Shown here: piece after piece, positions 1 through 12,618 of the stretch
Numbering within the stretch: position 1 is the first letter of the stretch
Layout of the letters: every line of letters begins with the position of its first letter
NCBI GenBank assembly: GCA_013368445.1
Contig: JAACJO010000030.1
Location: 186,001 to 250,000 of the forward strand
Source of the DNA: Leucocoprinus leucothites
Lineage: Eukaryota; Basidiomycota; Agaricomycetes; Agaricales; Agaricaceae
Length of the DNA: 64,000 bases
Direction: 5' to 3'
Program-made: the position numbers and the translations under genes
Notes under the pieces: model-generated
Database searches by the model: none
What the model saw: the letters and a program-made list of their open reading frames with translations, nothing else
Told to the model about the DNA's origin: nothing

Positions 1-500
1 CTGTTTACAGCGGTAGAGGCTGTCACCAAACTTGAGCAGACGGACATAGTCCTTGGCCACTTGATCTATCAGATGCCGTGCTGTCCGTAGCTGACCTAGC
101 GCAAGCTTGTAGTGGTTTTTGTCATATAGTACATTCATCAACGAAGAAAGGAACGGATGGAGGTCCTATAACCCAAAAACCAAATCAGCTAAACCCGACT
201 GCAGCCTTTTTTTGCACTCACATCAAGCATCGGAAATTCGGATAGGATAGCACTCAATTTCTCATCAAACGAATCCTGGGTAAACTTGACTTTTCTCATG
301 TAAAAATTTCGTATCCGACTGATTTTGAAGTTTTTGTGGATGACCTAGGGAGGTATATATGAGTGAGACGGAGATCCCACAATCGAATTTACACAAAATC
401 TTACAGTCGGAGTTTTCCTCTGGGTCTTGGATAGCACAATGTCGAGAAAGTCATTGGCCGTTGGGACAGGCGCAATGGCCTTGAGACCGCTTGTCGACAT
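1..500 (-). CDS. NOG1: NOG1 nucleolar GTP-binding protein, N-terminal exons (partial)
   Basis: Nog1 is a GTPase of the nucleolus and nucleus that drives assembly and export of the 60S ribosomal subunit. Three exons are visible on the minus strand: 405-500, 222-344 and 1-165, giving 128 codons before the window edge cuts the gene. The start at 500 gives the family's conserved opening ([20 protein letters not shown]). It is followed by the KNFKISRIR and FYMRKVKF blocks and, in exon 3, by [14 protein letters not shown] and [20 protein letters not shown]. These are hallmark Nog1 N-terminal sequences. Both introns (345-404 and 166-221) have GT-AG ends. The GTPase domain would lie to the left of the window, so its motifs cannot be checked. 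No damage is seen in the part present. Family assignment is near certain. Confidence 0.95.
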
Positions 501-1645
501 GGCTGGTGTAGGGGGAGAGGATCGAGTTGGACGACGAGCAGCATGTCTCTATCAAAATTATTGTTTTCTCACGCCCCCACGTGGTCATATCTGCTCAATG
601 AGCGCTTGTGTCCTGCTGAGATCTAATCATGGCCTTGCTCAAATAGATCCCGTGGCTGAATGAACCTGCTGGTGTCGGCAGGTCTTTGGACTCAACTCGG
701 AGCTCTTCACTCTATTCTTATTCTCTACATTACTCTCGATTTCTCGATAGTCAACAGAAGGAATGATCCTGGTCGTGTCTTTGAAATTGTTACTATGGCC
801 TACCAGCTCGCGGACAAATACTTAGTTGCCTTATTGTCAAGATTGCTATGCAGCATCCGATTTCTAGCTTATCTGCAGTCGCCAAGAGCCCCACGTTCGA
901 GACGCTTCACGCAGTGGGACGACTATCGTAATTTTATTCCTGTCGGTTCTGTATCCAACCAAGAAGCGCCTCTTTGTTTCTGTCAATGAATCGGAGATGG
1001 CCAGCAGAGATGCATGTCGCGAGGAAGCACACAAGCAGGATGCACCAAGACACTGTGATTGCCAATTAACATGCAACCATCTTGGTCACCAATATTATGC
1101 CACGGCTCATTGCTCATTTATGTTATCGGAGCCAGAGCAGAGTTTTTGGTTTACTGTGTCAGTGGCACTTCGATGAGCAGAGACGCTCTTCATAACCTCT
1201 CACTGGCAGCATCAGCACGTTCTCAGTAGGGCGAGCACGTCAAGCTTCGTGTCCAACACAAGGGCCATTCGACACCCACAAAAGCCCAAGCAATCCCGGT
1301 GAATTATTGACGTAAATGATGTACCAATCTTCATACAAAAGCAAGAGTCGTTTCCAGGACGTTGCCATGACACAGTACCAATTGCTGCGTCCCTTTACCA
1401 AAGCTGGATATTGACTTGTGTTTATACACGCACCCACAACGCGCCTACACGCCATTTATGGCAATTCCGACTATGATTGGTGTTGAACCGAGTTTTTACG
1501 TTTGGCGTTCGTCCTGGGGTATAAGATGGCCCGTCTCTTTTTCGCTTCCGATGTTCGACCTGCCCCGTTCAAGGTCTTCCGCTCCCCCTCTTCTGATTCT
1601 CCCACTGGTATTTGCTTCCCTTTATCACCTCGTTTTTGAGGAGTC
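501..1645. other. intergenic, no gene recognised
   Basis: Between the NOG1 start and the next plus-strand gene there are only short open frames, for example 660-989. None shows a family motif or a convincing intron-exon structure. The left part presumably holds the NOG1 promoter. Confidence 0.5.
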
Positions 1646-2281
1646 ATGGATGCATCTGTGGCTCGAATCAGCCCGCCTCTTCCTCTCTATACCCGGGATC
1701 CTTTTGCGTCCAACTCCTCACGTGGCTCCTCTGACAGCTGCACCGACCCCTCTCGTACCATTGTATTCGAAGAGCTCGGTTATACTTTCTCCGGGACGAC
1801 CTGTGAGAGTCGCCACGACTGTCGACTATCTCGTACCAGCATTGCGCAAGCTCGTTTCCTTCATGACGACGTGTTTCCGCCGAGCTACTTTGAGAGTACC
1901 CGCGATGTCTTGCCTCAATATTCAACACAATGCGAACCAATCACTCTCGCTCGGTATCTGTTTCGGCTTGGGTTTTGTAAGGCTTCGTCTTCTCTCCTGA
2001 AATGGTCCCATTCATTGACTTGTTATTTAGTGTTTCCGCCGTTCTGGGTCATAGGCGCCTGCATTCTCCTTAGCCCTCTGCGCGTTCCTTCTTCTGCTGC
2101 AGATCAAGAATCAGGTGTTGGTGTGTGGTTACCTGAGAAAACCGAAGCCGAAAAACAGGCCTTCATTGCACATCTACGGAAAGCCGAGTTGAAGTGGGCC
2201 AAAAGATGCCTTGTTGCTCTGGCTATTCTTGCCTGCGTTGCGGGTATTACTGCTGGGCTAGCTGTTTGGGTTCGGAGATAG
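1646..2281 (+). CDS. small conserved fungal membrane protein of unknown function
   Basis: Two exons (1646-1976 and 2031-2281) join across a 54-nt GT-AG intron and encode 193 residues. The N-terminal half is Ser/Pro-rich with PPL/PPSY-type short motifs and looks cytosolic and disordered. Splicing creates a hydrophobic segment, FLFPPFWVIGACILLSPLR, followed by a charged block (LPEKTEAEKQAFIAHLRKAE) and a C-terminal membrane helix, KRCLVALAILACVAGITAGL, ending in basic residues. That order (LARYLF.GF, FPPFWVIGA, LPEKTEAEKQA, KRCLWAL-type helix) matches a small protein family I recall from many Agaricomycetes, whose function is not established. The unspliced frame also stays open, but splicing restores the conserved hydrophobic block, so I favour the intron. 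It is the first of six plus-strand membrane or surface genes. Confidence 0.75.
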   Translation: MDASVARISPPLPLYTRDPFASNSSRGSSDSCTDPSRTIVFEELGYTFSGTTCESRHDCRLSRTSIAQARFLHDDVFPPSYFESTRDVLPQYSTQCEPITLARYLFRLGFCKASSSLLKWSHSLTCYLVFPPFWVIGACILLSPLRVPSSAADQESGVGVWLPEKTEAEKQAFIAHLRKAELKWAKRCLVALAILACVAGITAGLAVWVRR

Positions 2282-5050
2282 GTCTCGCTGGGTAGACTTG
2301 GCTCAACATGTAATCTAATTCACAAGTTGGGCGAGACTAGATGGGTGATGTCCAGTGCTTATTTGCGAAAGTCGCTCTGAAGGGTTTTTCAATCCCGCTC
2401 TTCTCTTGACACTGAGTTGAGGGCATCGCGCTCATTAATGGACACGTGGCCGGTCGTCGCAGAACCGCTTCGCTCATTTGATTAGGTTCCGTTGTAAGTA
2501 GGTAGGACTGGTTATAGAATCAATGTGATATCTTGTAGTAACCTTTAAATGTACTCTTAGATACTACAAGTATCAATTTTGTATACGAATGTGGTAATAC
2601 GTTGCAGTAGATAACTACGGACGAACAGAACTACAGTTCAACAATTACGCTCTTCCCCGGAACAGTACTGACCTTTTTCACCGACAAATTAACATTGAGC
2701 CTTGTCAGATGGCAGCGCAGAGTACTTAGCCGCTCTATCATTCAATTACGCACTAGATTTCGATGAGGTTTCCTCTGAGGACCTGATTCGCACAGTAGGT
2801 CAGCTGAGCATCAAGTCGTTATAAGGAATGAATTCCAAGGGGAAAACCACGTTTTGTCCTTCGACACAGTTATCACTGTAGGAACACTCAAAAGGAAATA
2901 GAATCATCCTGATGTTATTTGTCGATAATTCCATTTGGTCACTTCCATCCGCTCAGTCTTGTGGACTCTCGCCATCTGTTTCATCTTCCAGATATTTCTC
3001 ATGACGCATATACAGGGATTATCCTCGAACCAACGTACTTTGTCCTATCTTGCCGACGGTCCCATTGACGTTAGACGCTGGGGACTCTTATTCTGAAGGC
3101 AATTTCCTATTCAGCCTAATTGAATCTGAGGAGAACTTCCTACGTATAGTTGACGGTGCTGGGTTACCTGGGATAAGAATTGTGCTTCTTTCCCGAGTCC
3201 GATGTCCATGTGATCATTCAGTCGCGTGGCTTCGCTGTACCTGAGCGTTAGACAGGTTGGATTGTCCTCTCCACCAGACGGTTTCTGTCTCTACTTGGCA
3301 TCTCTGAAGTTGATCGAGACATAGCACTTAAGACTGTGTCTCGCGTGGCATATCTTAAAATGACCATCGAGGGTCATATTAATGGGTTAATCTGATAGAT
3401 TCCCTGGTGGGAGGCACCGATTGTCTTATTCAAGAAAGGCGGCAGTAACTGGTGCTGGTATATTTTTCAAAACGTTTCAGAATATTCTATGCTCCTGGGG
3501 CCTGGACTACCTGTATTGTTCAATTGGATTATAATCCACCGAGGTTCTCCATGGGTCTAGATCGTTCAAGCTTGCTACACACTACGGTAAACTCCATTGC
3601 TTCTGCTTCTCGAATGAGCTTGGAGCTTCTGGCTGTTTAATTCGGATGAAACGGTACAAAATGTACAAAATGAGCAGCAACTGAAGCAGTAGGAGACAGG
3701 CCAATAACAACGCCATTCAGATAATGGGCCACATCCTGCCTTCAGAATCCATTGACCGCTCCAAAAATCTTCAACTTGGTTATGGTGTTTCAGTATTATC
3801 TTATCACCTAGTAGATTACAACTGAACGAGCCAAGGGGTTATTGCTATCTTTATTCCACGGATTAGAGCTCCATATCCGTGGAAGGGCGAATGTGAAAAT
3901 GTAGGGACCACTCACTCTGAGTTGCAGATGCATCTTTCCATGATTTCCTCGAGTTTTTTCAAGGGAGAATTTGAAACAAGTTCCCTTGCTGATTGCTCCG
4001 CACTCAGTGGTATTTTCCTTTTAAAGTTAATTCGGCCCCTATTTCGGAGGTTGAATTTCTCGCGTGCAAGTCGCGTGGCAAATTTCGCATCATTTTGATC
4101 AGTTGCCCCTTTCCCCTTTCACGATCATCCCGACCACGGTGACCAACTGGCGTCCATAACCTACACTCTGAAACACTTCTTTGTCTTCATTGTATATAAC
4201 CTCGTTCCGGATGCCTGTCTTCTGGTAGACAAAAATATGTGGGGTAAAAGGTCGGATCAGACCCCCGCAGGATTGCTCCCGGAAGCAGGTGGATGAGATC
4301 ATGAGTACAGAAGTATTTCGACATGATAGATCTCAAGCACCTCCTTGTGACTATACGATACGCATGCCAGCAGCTTCGCGCTCAACTTAGAGGGAGCTTG
4401 TGGACAACGCCCAAGCCATCCTGCATTCGCAATTGTGGTCCAACGCTATTAGTATTTGCCATGCCATCACCTCGTCTAGTCCTTGGGCTAGTTCCAAAAA
4501 GCACCTATTACTAGAGCTGTGCATATCGTCCATAGGAGCTTGAGTCGACCGGTAGGTGCCCCAAGGTGCGGCAAGAGAGACCCGTTGTATGCACACTCAT
4601 CCCACCCTCAGGTGTTTCATCTGCACATATGCTTTCCCAGATCTCGGGATGCAATTCATCAACCTTGTGAGCGTACTGAAATGGAGTGCATCCAAGTATA
4701 TGTCTCCATCGGGAAAATGAGGAAATACCAATTTGGGTGTAGCGATATCCATGCATCTGCCTTCTCGCTCTGCGCAATATGCAGATAACTTCATCAACGA
4801 AAGAATAATTGTCGTAGGACTTTTACCGGAGATTCATCGACACTGAGGTCCAGAGTCTCGTGTTTCAGGATTCTTCAGCAGGGGCGGTAACTCCTTTATC
4901 CTTTGCCAAAATCTTCAGTAAACGGAATTGGTTCTGGCAACTATATAAGAGCGGGGTTAACCTTGACGCAAAACTGGGCGAACACATCCGTTGTGTTTCT
5001 CATCTTGTTTCTCATCCCATTCGACTCTTCTGATACCTCAAGTTGTTGAT
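2282..5050. other. intergenic, no gene recognised
   Basis: About 2.8 kb with only short frames (for example 3050-3244, 4323-4514 and antiparallel frames at 4511-4797). None extends into a plausible spliced gene or carries a family motif I recognise. The right end carries the promoter of the sugar transporter, including a TATA box. Confidence 0.5.
4942..4949 (+). promoter_or_regulatory. TATA box of the sugar transporter
   Basis: TATATAAG lies about 100 bp before the ATG at 5051, a spacing usual for fungal TATA promoters. Confidence 0.55.
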
Positions 5051-7936
5051 ATGGGTGGAGGACCCGCTATCGTAAGTGAAGGAGTTGGCTTCGCGCATCT
5101 CATCGACAGCTCTCGACCGCTGTGGAAAAATCCCCGTTAGTTATGGACACATCCCGGCTCTCCTATGCTAATCAGCTTTCAGGCATATGGTTGCTGAACT
5201 TTTGGATTGCGCTTCTGCTGATTACCTCTTCAACCAATGGTTACGATGGTAGTATGATGAGTAAGTGATTCTTTCTCTAAAGCTACCAGTAGCTGGCTTA
5301 TTGTCACCTCAGACGGTCTACAGTCCCTTGATCAATGGAATAGTGCATTCGGATACCCCACCGGTGGCAAAGTACCAAATTCCCTCTAAGTTTTGCAACC
5401 GGCCCTGATCCTTGTCAATAGCTCGGTCTTTTGAACGCAATTCAGGCGCGTTTTCTGTCGAGCTATGTTACAATTGTCTGAACAAACCCCACAGAATATC
5501 GGCAGTCTTGCCGCCTATCCGTTCTCCCCCTACGTGTCTGACGGTCTCGGACGCCGTTCAGCCATCTTCTTTGGCGCGGTTGTCATGATTGGAGCTACTG
5601 TCCTGCAAACGGCGTCGCAGTCCGTTGGGATGTTCATTGGCGCCCGGTACGTACACAAGGTCTGCTGTCCTGTTATTCGTTGCGCTCAATAGTTCCTGGT
5701 CGTCTAGTTTCATGATTGGTTTTGGTCTGACTTTTGCCGCGGCTGCGGCTCCGCTTCTCGTCACTGAGGTTGCCTATCCGACTCAGCGAGCCCAGGCGAC
5801 ATCCATGTACAACACTCTCTGGTACTTGGGTAGTATCATGTGAGTAACGCTACTGTGTCACCCAAACCGCCGCAAACTTAATGATGCTATTTTTACTAAC
5901 TACAAGTGCGGCGTGGACTGTAAGTGGTTTTATCTCGCTAGAACCTACCGGGAACTAAAGGGATGCTAAATGTGCTGTTCCAGACTTTCGGCACCTTCCA
6001 TCTCCCCTCGAGTTGGTCTTGGCGTATTCCTTCCGCCTTGCAAGGTTTGCCCTCGGTCATTCAGGTCGGGCTGATATGGTTTGTTCCCGAGTCCCCCAGG
6101 TGGCTCGTTAGCAAGGGCCGGTACGCCGAACTTGTCTTAACTTTTACCACTATTGCCCTGATGTCGCAATTCTATTAGCGAGGAGCAAGCGCTCAAAACT
6201 TTAGCTTATTATCATGCCAACGGTAATACACAGGACCCGCTTGTGGAGTTTGAGTTTGAGGAGATCAAGGCTGCTATTTCCTTTGACCGAGAGGTAGCAT
6301 CCAATGTTGGTTGGTTGTCCTTAATCAAAAATCGTGGTAACCGGAAGAGGATGAGGATTATAATCGCATTGGCTTTCTTCTCGCAGTGGTCTGGAAACGG
6401 TTTGATGTAAGTGGTTCACTACGTCGACCGAGTCTACTTTGACTGACTTTCGACCACAGCTCTTATTGTGGGTTTCAACAAACATGACACGTCTAGTAAT
6501 CTACTCACTCACTGATGGTTTTCAGACTTGAACAAAGTTTTCGATGCTATCGGCAGTAAGACTCAGTAGTTGATATTTTAGCTCTCGTGTTTATTGACGG
6601 TATCTTCTATAGTCACTGATCCGACCACTCAACTTCTTATCGTGCGTTTATATGTCTGTCCAATTCAGGTTTGTTACTCACAATATTTTCCAGAATGGAA
6701 TTTTGAACATTTTCAATTTCTTCGTCGCCATCATTGCGGGCCTCCTGTGTGACCGTGTTGGTCGTAGAAAACTGTTCTTGATTTCCACAGTTGGTGCGTT
6801 TTAAGAATATACAGACAGGAGCTTTTGGGGTGACCGGGGTCTACTCAGGGATGGTTGTGTTCTGGACCCTCCAGACCATCTGCTTCGCTCTGAATTCCGA
6901 ACATGGCAATCAGAAAGCAGCTCATGCCTTCATCGCGTTCATCTGTGCGTCCCTTCTTCGTGATCGGACTCTTTCAGTTAACATAGGGCCTTCTGTGTAG
7001 TCTTGTACTACGGTTTTTGTAAGTTATCTCTTGGTCCTCAAGACACTTGTGACTGACCTAATTTTACATAGATGATGTATGCTCCTTCGCCCACATGATC
7101 ATCTGTCAGATATCCTGATCGCCGAAATTCGTTTAGCTCGCTTTTACTCCACTCATCGTCTCGTGAGTCACAGCCACAGGGCTTCCATCTCTGCTCCTCA
7201 TGTGGTCCCATTTCACCGTCGGGCATCTTGTTGATATTGTATGATGCCTTACCTCTAGGTATACCGTCGAGATTCTGCCGTATGCACTTCGAGCCAAAGG
7301 CTTTACTCTGTTCAACTTCGCCATCTCGCTCTCTTTGATCTTCAATCAGTAAGCCGCTTGAACCGGGCTCCATTTGTGCGAAGTGAATGCTGATGGTTGA
7401 TTTAGATATGTGAACCCCATTGCACTGAAGAAGTAAGCCTTTTCTTGACCGGCGTCGTGTGACAAAGCTCATCAAATTCTCTTCGGTAGACTTGGATGGA
7501 AGTACTACGTGAGTCTCATCAGCACTGCTTCCAACTACAGTTGATTGTTATTGATCAAACTCGTCAGCTTGTCTATGTGTTCTGGTTATGCTTTGAGACG
7601 GTTTTCTGCTACCTCTTCATTATTGAAACCAAGAACGTGCGTGGGGTTTCGGCCGTGAAAGAATTGAATGCTCATTTTGTCAACAGCGCTCTCTCGAAGA
7701 AACTGCCGCGTGAGTCTTACGTTTTCCTCGTAGCCCCCTGATTGCACCCTGTGGCGATAGGAAGGGGCTATCAATAGAAGCCGTTCTCTTAATTAATTCC
7801 CCCTTACAGATTGTTTGACGGTGACGAGACCGTTGCTCAAATTCAAGGCCGCGCTGCTGCTCAAGCTGGCGTTATCGATAAAGTGGAGGATGTCGAAAAA
7901 TCTGGCGAGGAGATTAGGACGGAGCACATGGGATGA
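5051..7936 (+). CDS. MFS sugar porter (hexose/lactose permease-like), 22 introns
   Basis: This is a plasma-membrane sugar:proton symporter of the major facilitator superfamily, sugar porter branch. I could splice a complete reading frame of about 525 residues through 22 short introns. Sugar-porter signatures appear in order: SDGLGRR after TM2, a TM4-5 block with LTFAAAAAPLLVTEVAYP, PESPRWLVSKGR before the central loop, QWSGNGLISYYLNKV in TM7, DRVGRRKLF after TM8, and ETKNRSLEETAALFDG after TM12. The tail is acidic and ends at TGA 7934-7936. The fourth intron (5446-5494) would use GC-AG ends (GCGCGT); all others are GT-AG. No stop or frameshift was found once spliced. A TATA box lies 100 bp upstream. 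Substrate cannot be read from sequence; by resemblance it falls among basidiomycete hexose/lactose permease-like carriers. The high intron density argues against recent bacterial transfer. Confidence 0.88.
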
Positions 7937-8424
7937 AATGCGCAGTCTGTTGCCAGATGGCCTTGACCGGACGTGGGCTTTGATGGCAATGCCGTATATG
8001 TCTCTATGTCTCCACCTTTTTGAATTCACGCGTCAGTTGCCAAGTCTTCGGGTTAAGTTACTTGGTGACTGTCTTGGTTTCTACGAGTTATATGCCAAAG
8101 TTCTTTGTAGTCTTCTTGTATGTTTGTAGTGTCAGGGAATAGCAGCTGTATGACGTTTTGTGAGTCGGGTACCAGAGAAGGGGTTTGATTGGCATTGGCT
8201 GATATTCTTGTCGTCGGGCCGTGATGGATGTTGAACGTGAGAACCAGTTCCCGAGCAGAGAGGTGCTGGCTAATTGGAGAACCGTGTCCAGATCATTCGC
8301 AACCCTGGCTGCCCTCACTAACGACACCTGTGAATTATCTGTTTTCCCAACGTCGCCTCTGCTTTCTCTCCTTCATATTGACTTTCCTCTCTCGTCACTA
8401 TCTTTCAGATTTGGGTCCAATGCA
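7937..8424. other. intergenic between sugar porter and receptor-like gene
   Basis: This 488-bp stretch holds the 3' end of the sugar porter and the promoter of the next gene. Pyrimidine-rich sequence at about 8340-8410 precedes the ATG at 8425, as is common near fungal start sites. No separate gene is seen. Confidence 0.5.
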
Positions 8425-11400
8425 ATGAAATTAGGGCGGACACGATCCTCCCTGCAAGCTATTCTGACTCTTCTCTACTTGGTTTGGTCTGTGTCACTCG
8501 TTTCGGTATCTGCTGCTGCAGACTCTTCGCTGGACCCTAATCGATCGGTACGTCAAATGCCTATATCGCATAATTCAACTCTTGCCTCTCTCGTACACTG
8601 CTTGACGCTCGTATTTCGATGGTCTTTACAGGCTGAGGAGTGGAAAAAAATCGTGGGCCCTCGTCCTAACCTAACTGTATAGCCCCAGATGTTGACAACG
8701 CGTGTTAGTTTGGGAATAAAGATGTGTGTGGGTTGAAGCAATGGATGGAAACGGATTGCCAGCCTGATGCCGGGACAGGAGGTGGCCAAGCTAAACGACG
8801 TGGTGAGTTTCAGTCACTTTGAAGACGTAGAAACAATCTGAACATGTACAGATTTTTATGGTCGAGATGACGCGAATTTCACAGCATCATCGTGTACATG
8901 GTACGAGCTAGAGAGACGTCATACTTTGTTACCATTTTCGTTGACTCCCGTTGTAGCACTCTCCCCTTCTACAACATCTGGTGCGGTTGCAACCTCATGA
9001 GCAATACCAACACCAGCGGTCTTTTCAACACGTGGAGTGCAGGCTGTAAAGCAAGCAATTTCTCGACCGATGGGAGTATCAATTGGCTGTTCAATCAGAG
9101 GAAGGACATTCCGGGCTGGGCATTTACTAAAGACGATGGGGGCTCCTTCAACACCCTGGTAGTCTCACAGAGTAAGTGGCTTTCCATTATCTTTTACCTT
9201 TGTTCTGAGATATTTGATAGTTGCTCTATCCCCGCAGCGGTGGTCAGTCGTTCAAATCATTGTGCCGGTCGTTGTCGCTGTCTCGACTATTTTCCTGTCG
9301 GGAGTAATTCTTTTCTACTGGCGCCGCTATCACATCCTTAAATCGAAAGGGAAAGCCAATACGTCCTTCCTGGCCTATGTCGGCAGTCTTTTCAAACGCC
9401 GAGCCCCAAGTATTGTTCGCCAAAGTCGAAATGACACCTGGGTGATCGATGGCCACCGAGAACAGGTTGTGAACGACAGTGGGGGTGATACTGATTCGCT
9501 TTTCATGAGACAACCTCCATCTCTTGTCGAGTCACCCAGAGCGGAATTTGTGTCCCGGTGGTCTCCAACTGACACAAGTGTCAGGTCACCACCATCACAT
9601 ACCAGATCAAATACCGGGGTTTATTCCTTTAACCCTCGTCAACGCCATCCTTCTATCGAACAGCGCATGTTCGGTACATCGACGATCAGGAGCTTCGGTG
9701 ACCGTGTGAAGCACCTACTACCATGGGTTGGTGGTCGGCCGGTCCCCGTAAACAATATCCTTCCTGGGAGTGACTATCGCATCGACCCAGCAAATCGAAG
9801 TACAAGGACTGCTACCTTGAGTACGTTATCTTCCAAGAGAGGGAAAGGAGGATACGAGACAATCTCAGAAGATGCCGGGGAGGATGTTGATCCCATCGGC
9901 ACAGGCCGCACGCGGGTGGGGGCCGGTAGACGCGAGATGGTAGCTACGATCACAGAGGAGGAGAGGGCGGCAGTCGCAGGTAGCGTCATCCTCATTGGGG
10001 ATCAGGACTTTACACTTGAGTCCGGGAGCACTGGTCATAGCCAACGAAGGCAGTCCACACCAAGGGTCGCGAACTTCAGAGGGCGGGCTGCCACCGAAGA
10101 CATCAAGTCGCCCTCTCTCAGATACGATGTTTCTGTTGAGCCTCCCTCACCAACGCTCGAGTCAATGCAAATCAGATCACCCCCACCTAAAGTGAGTTTT
10201 CTGTCTTACTCTTTTGAATTAAACCCTGATTGTGGCCAGTCGCCGGGGGCACCTCCTCTTCTCCCTCCAGCACCTCAAGAGCGACCTCCTTTACCGCCAC
10301 CTGTCAATCGAAGTACACCGCGACGAACGCCTTCGCCACACTTGCGTATATCTACTCAATTCGATGGAAATCCTCTCAATCTCTCTAAATCTAACCTTAG
10401 CAAGGCCGTTAGCCATGAGACGATATCTGGCCTGTCCCAATCTATACCTCGAATATCTCCTCCCAATCCACAACTGGGCCATCATCTAGATCCACTAGGC
10501 TCTGGTGGTTCTGCCTCTGGCACACATGCGCTGTCCTACGTTACGTTACCCGGTGTTTCTCGTTCACACTCACCGTCCCAATCTGACGGACTCAATAACA
10601 TTGATCATTTGACTACAGGCGACGATGCACTTTCAAGTAATAGACGTCGTTCGGGCTCAGGCTCTCGTCCTCTCCCACCACAACCACCAGAACCTTCGGG
10701 TCCTGCTCCGTTGGCGCCAGCGTTGACACATCAAATTTCTGACATATCAACCGGTCTTCAACCCGTTCCGAGTGGTGCAATGACCAATATACGACCCCTG
10801 TCTTCAAGCAGTACTACAACAAGGACTGGATCGCAGCAGAGCGAGTTTGACCCTTACAAGGACTCGGGGATACCTCGTCCAATCATCCTTCAGCCTAACC
10901 GCCACCCCGACGCTCAACGTTCACAACCATATACCCATGACCGTGAACATTCATCTTCTTCCGCATCTCTTCCTCGTCCGCCCGGTGATCCTGTCGGACA
11001 ACTCCAGAGGGGCTGGTCTGCTGATGACGACATGGACCGTGCATCACTCTTGATGGATCAACCACCAATGCAAGTTGATGATGGAATGAGTGGAAGTAGA
11101 GGCGTTTACGTCGCAGCACCTAGGGACGCGATGACACTGGGGGATATGCCTACTCATAGCAGGGTCCTCTCAATTGATAGTTTCGTCACTGCCATAGGTG
11201 ATTCTGACACGGGAGGAAATGGGAGAAATAGCCATAGGTTCAGCTCCGGAGGAACCGGTGAAGAGGGTTCACCTACTTCGCCCACTCTAAGTATGCTCCA
11301 AGCAGACCCGCGCAGTCAAGCCAGCTACGCAGGTAGACGGAGTATCAGCGGCAGCTCTGGATGGGACGCTAGCACGCATATCACGCAGAGCACCAACTCT

Positions 11401-11958
11401 CCGATTGAGCTTCCACTACCTATTTCAGGCCGCACTCCGAACTTTAATCCCCGGCCCCTTCCACCGACCGGCAGCCCGAGCTCAACGGTCTATCGTAATC
11501 TCAGCCCTCAACCCAGTCCTAGGCCAAGTCACGCACGACTCGGGAGCGAGACAAGCCTGATTCAGAGCAATCGATCCAGAGAAGATATCCTGAATCCCGC
11601 AAGGAATGATCCTGTCAGACTGTTCCCTGCTAGTGTACGCTCAGCAGGTTACACTACTGGACTCAGCCCTGATTCTGTTCCTATACCTCCCCTTTCGCGC
11701 TCTCACACACCTCGACCCTCCGAAAGTAGTGCTCCTCGAAGCGGGCATACTCCCAACAATAGCACTGGTAGTTCGAGATCTGTTACTGGAAGCGGACCAC
11801 TGGCCGGCTATGTAGAAATGGATCGGACGCAGGTTTCTGTTGGTGGAACGTGGGGAACCGATAGTTCCGGGATACAATCGGTCCTCGAGTCCATACAGCG
11901 GCTTCCGGATGCTTATCCTCATGATTCATCTTCGTCGAGTAATAAACGGACGCCGTAG
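8425..11958 (+). CDS. single-pass membrane protein with Cys-rich ectodomain and long disordered tail
   Basis: Seven exons (8425-8547, 8632-8652, 8709-8802, 8852-8900, 8957-9171, 9221-10191, 10240-11958) give 1,063 residues. The N-terminus is a signal peptide (SLQAILTLLYLVWSVSLVSV). A short ectodomain carries spaced cysteines, including the pattern SSCTCTLPFYNIWCGCN and a later W-SAGC. I know this Cys arrangement from a family of Agaricomycete surface proteins without a defined function. One transmembrane helix follows (VVQIIVPVVVAVSTIFLSGV), then a basic stop-transfer YWRRYH. The remaining roughly 860 residues are Ser/Pro-rich and low in hydrophobics, with many proline runs and SP/TP sites, so they are probably a disordered cytosolic tail open to phosphorylation. 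The last intron (48 nt) is in frame and could be retained. Exons 2-4 are small and are the least certain part. Topology suggests a sensor or wall-linked anchor, but no catalytic domain is present. Confidence 0.78.
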
Positions 11959-12618
11959 GCGACTACTCATATATTGCATTTTGGCTTGATTTATCACTGT
12001 TGTCTGTATGTACCATCTGCAACGGACAGATGTTCTATCTCTGTGTTGTACCTTGATATTCTTCATGGGGCTTGTGTTGCTGTTAGCTCATCTATTTTGT
12101 CTCTGTACCTGTTTCTTCCAATACACATATGCCAATGGGCCGGACTTCATCCTTCTTCCGCGTCCCGAATCATTCGGGACTGAAAGGTAAGACGGCCTCG
12201 TGGCTCCGTTAATAAGCTTGCCTTAGTAATTGCGAATGAGCGCTATGACTGAAATTTCAGAGGCTTCCACTCGGGAGAGGGCCCCGAGTTGTACGGTCTG
12301 TTTATAGATAAGGCTTAGCATGGTTATTCGAAAGAATGAAAGGTAGTTGAAGCACCGCGTGGACAATATGAAGGAAGGGAACTGATGAGTCAAATCTTCC
12401 AGAATAAGCTAGCCGAGTATCGAAACGCCAGTCGAATCAAATTTTTCGAACCATAGTTATTTAAGGAATTCGGCTGTCGTTGCGCATATGCTAATCAAGG
12501 CAGCGAAGACTCGACATGAGCGATCAAGTAGTAAGATGGCTCTGGACATCGTAACACTATTAATACCAGCTAGGATGGTTCAGCTCTCATTCCTCTCTGC
12601 ATAATCCAACTCACTGGG
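11959..12618. other. intergenic
   Basis: 660 bp between the receptor-like gene and the first Dal5-type transporter. Two short overlapping frames (11974-12190) have hydrophobic translations but no start context or homology that I recognise. The rest is probably 3' UTR and promoter. Confidence 0.45.

Noticed and set aside
8653..8708. A 32-nt intron (GTATAG...GTTAG) in the receptor-like gene
   Set aside because: The overlapping 56-nt intron with donor GTGGGC and a CTAAC branch-like site keeps the same frame and has normal length.
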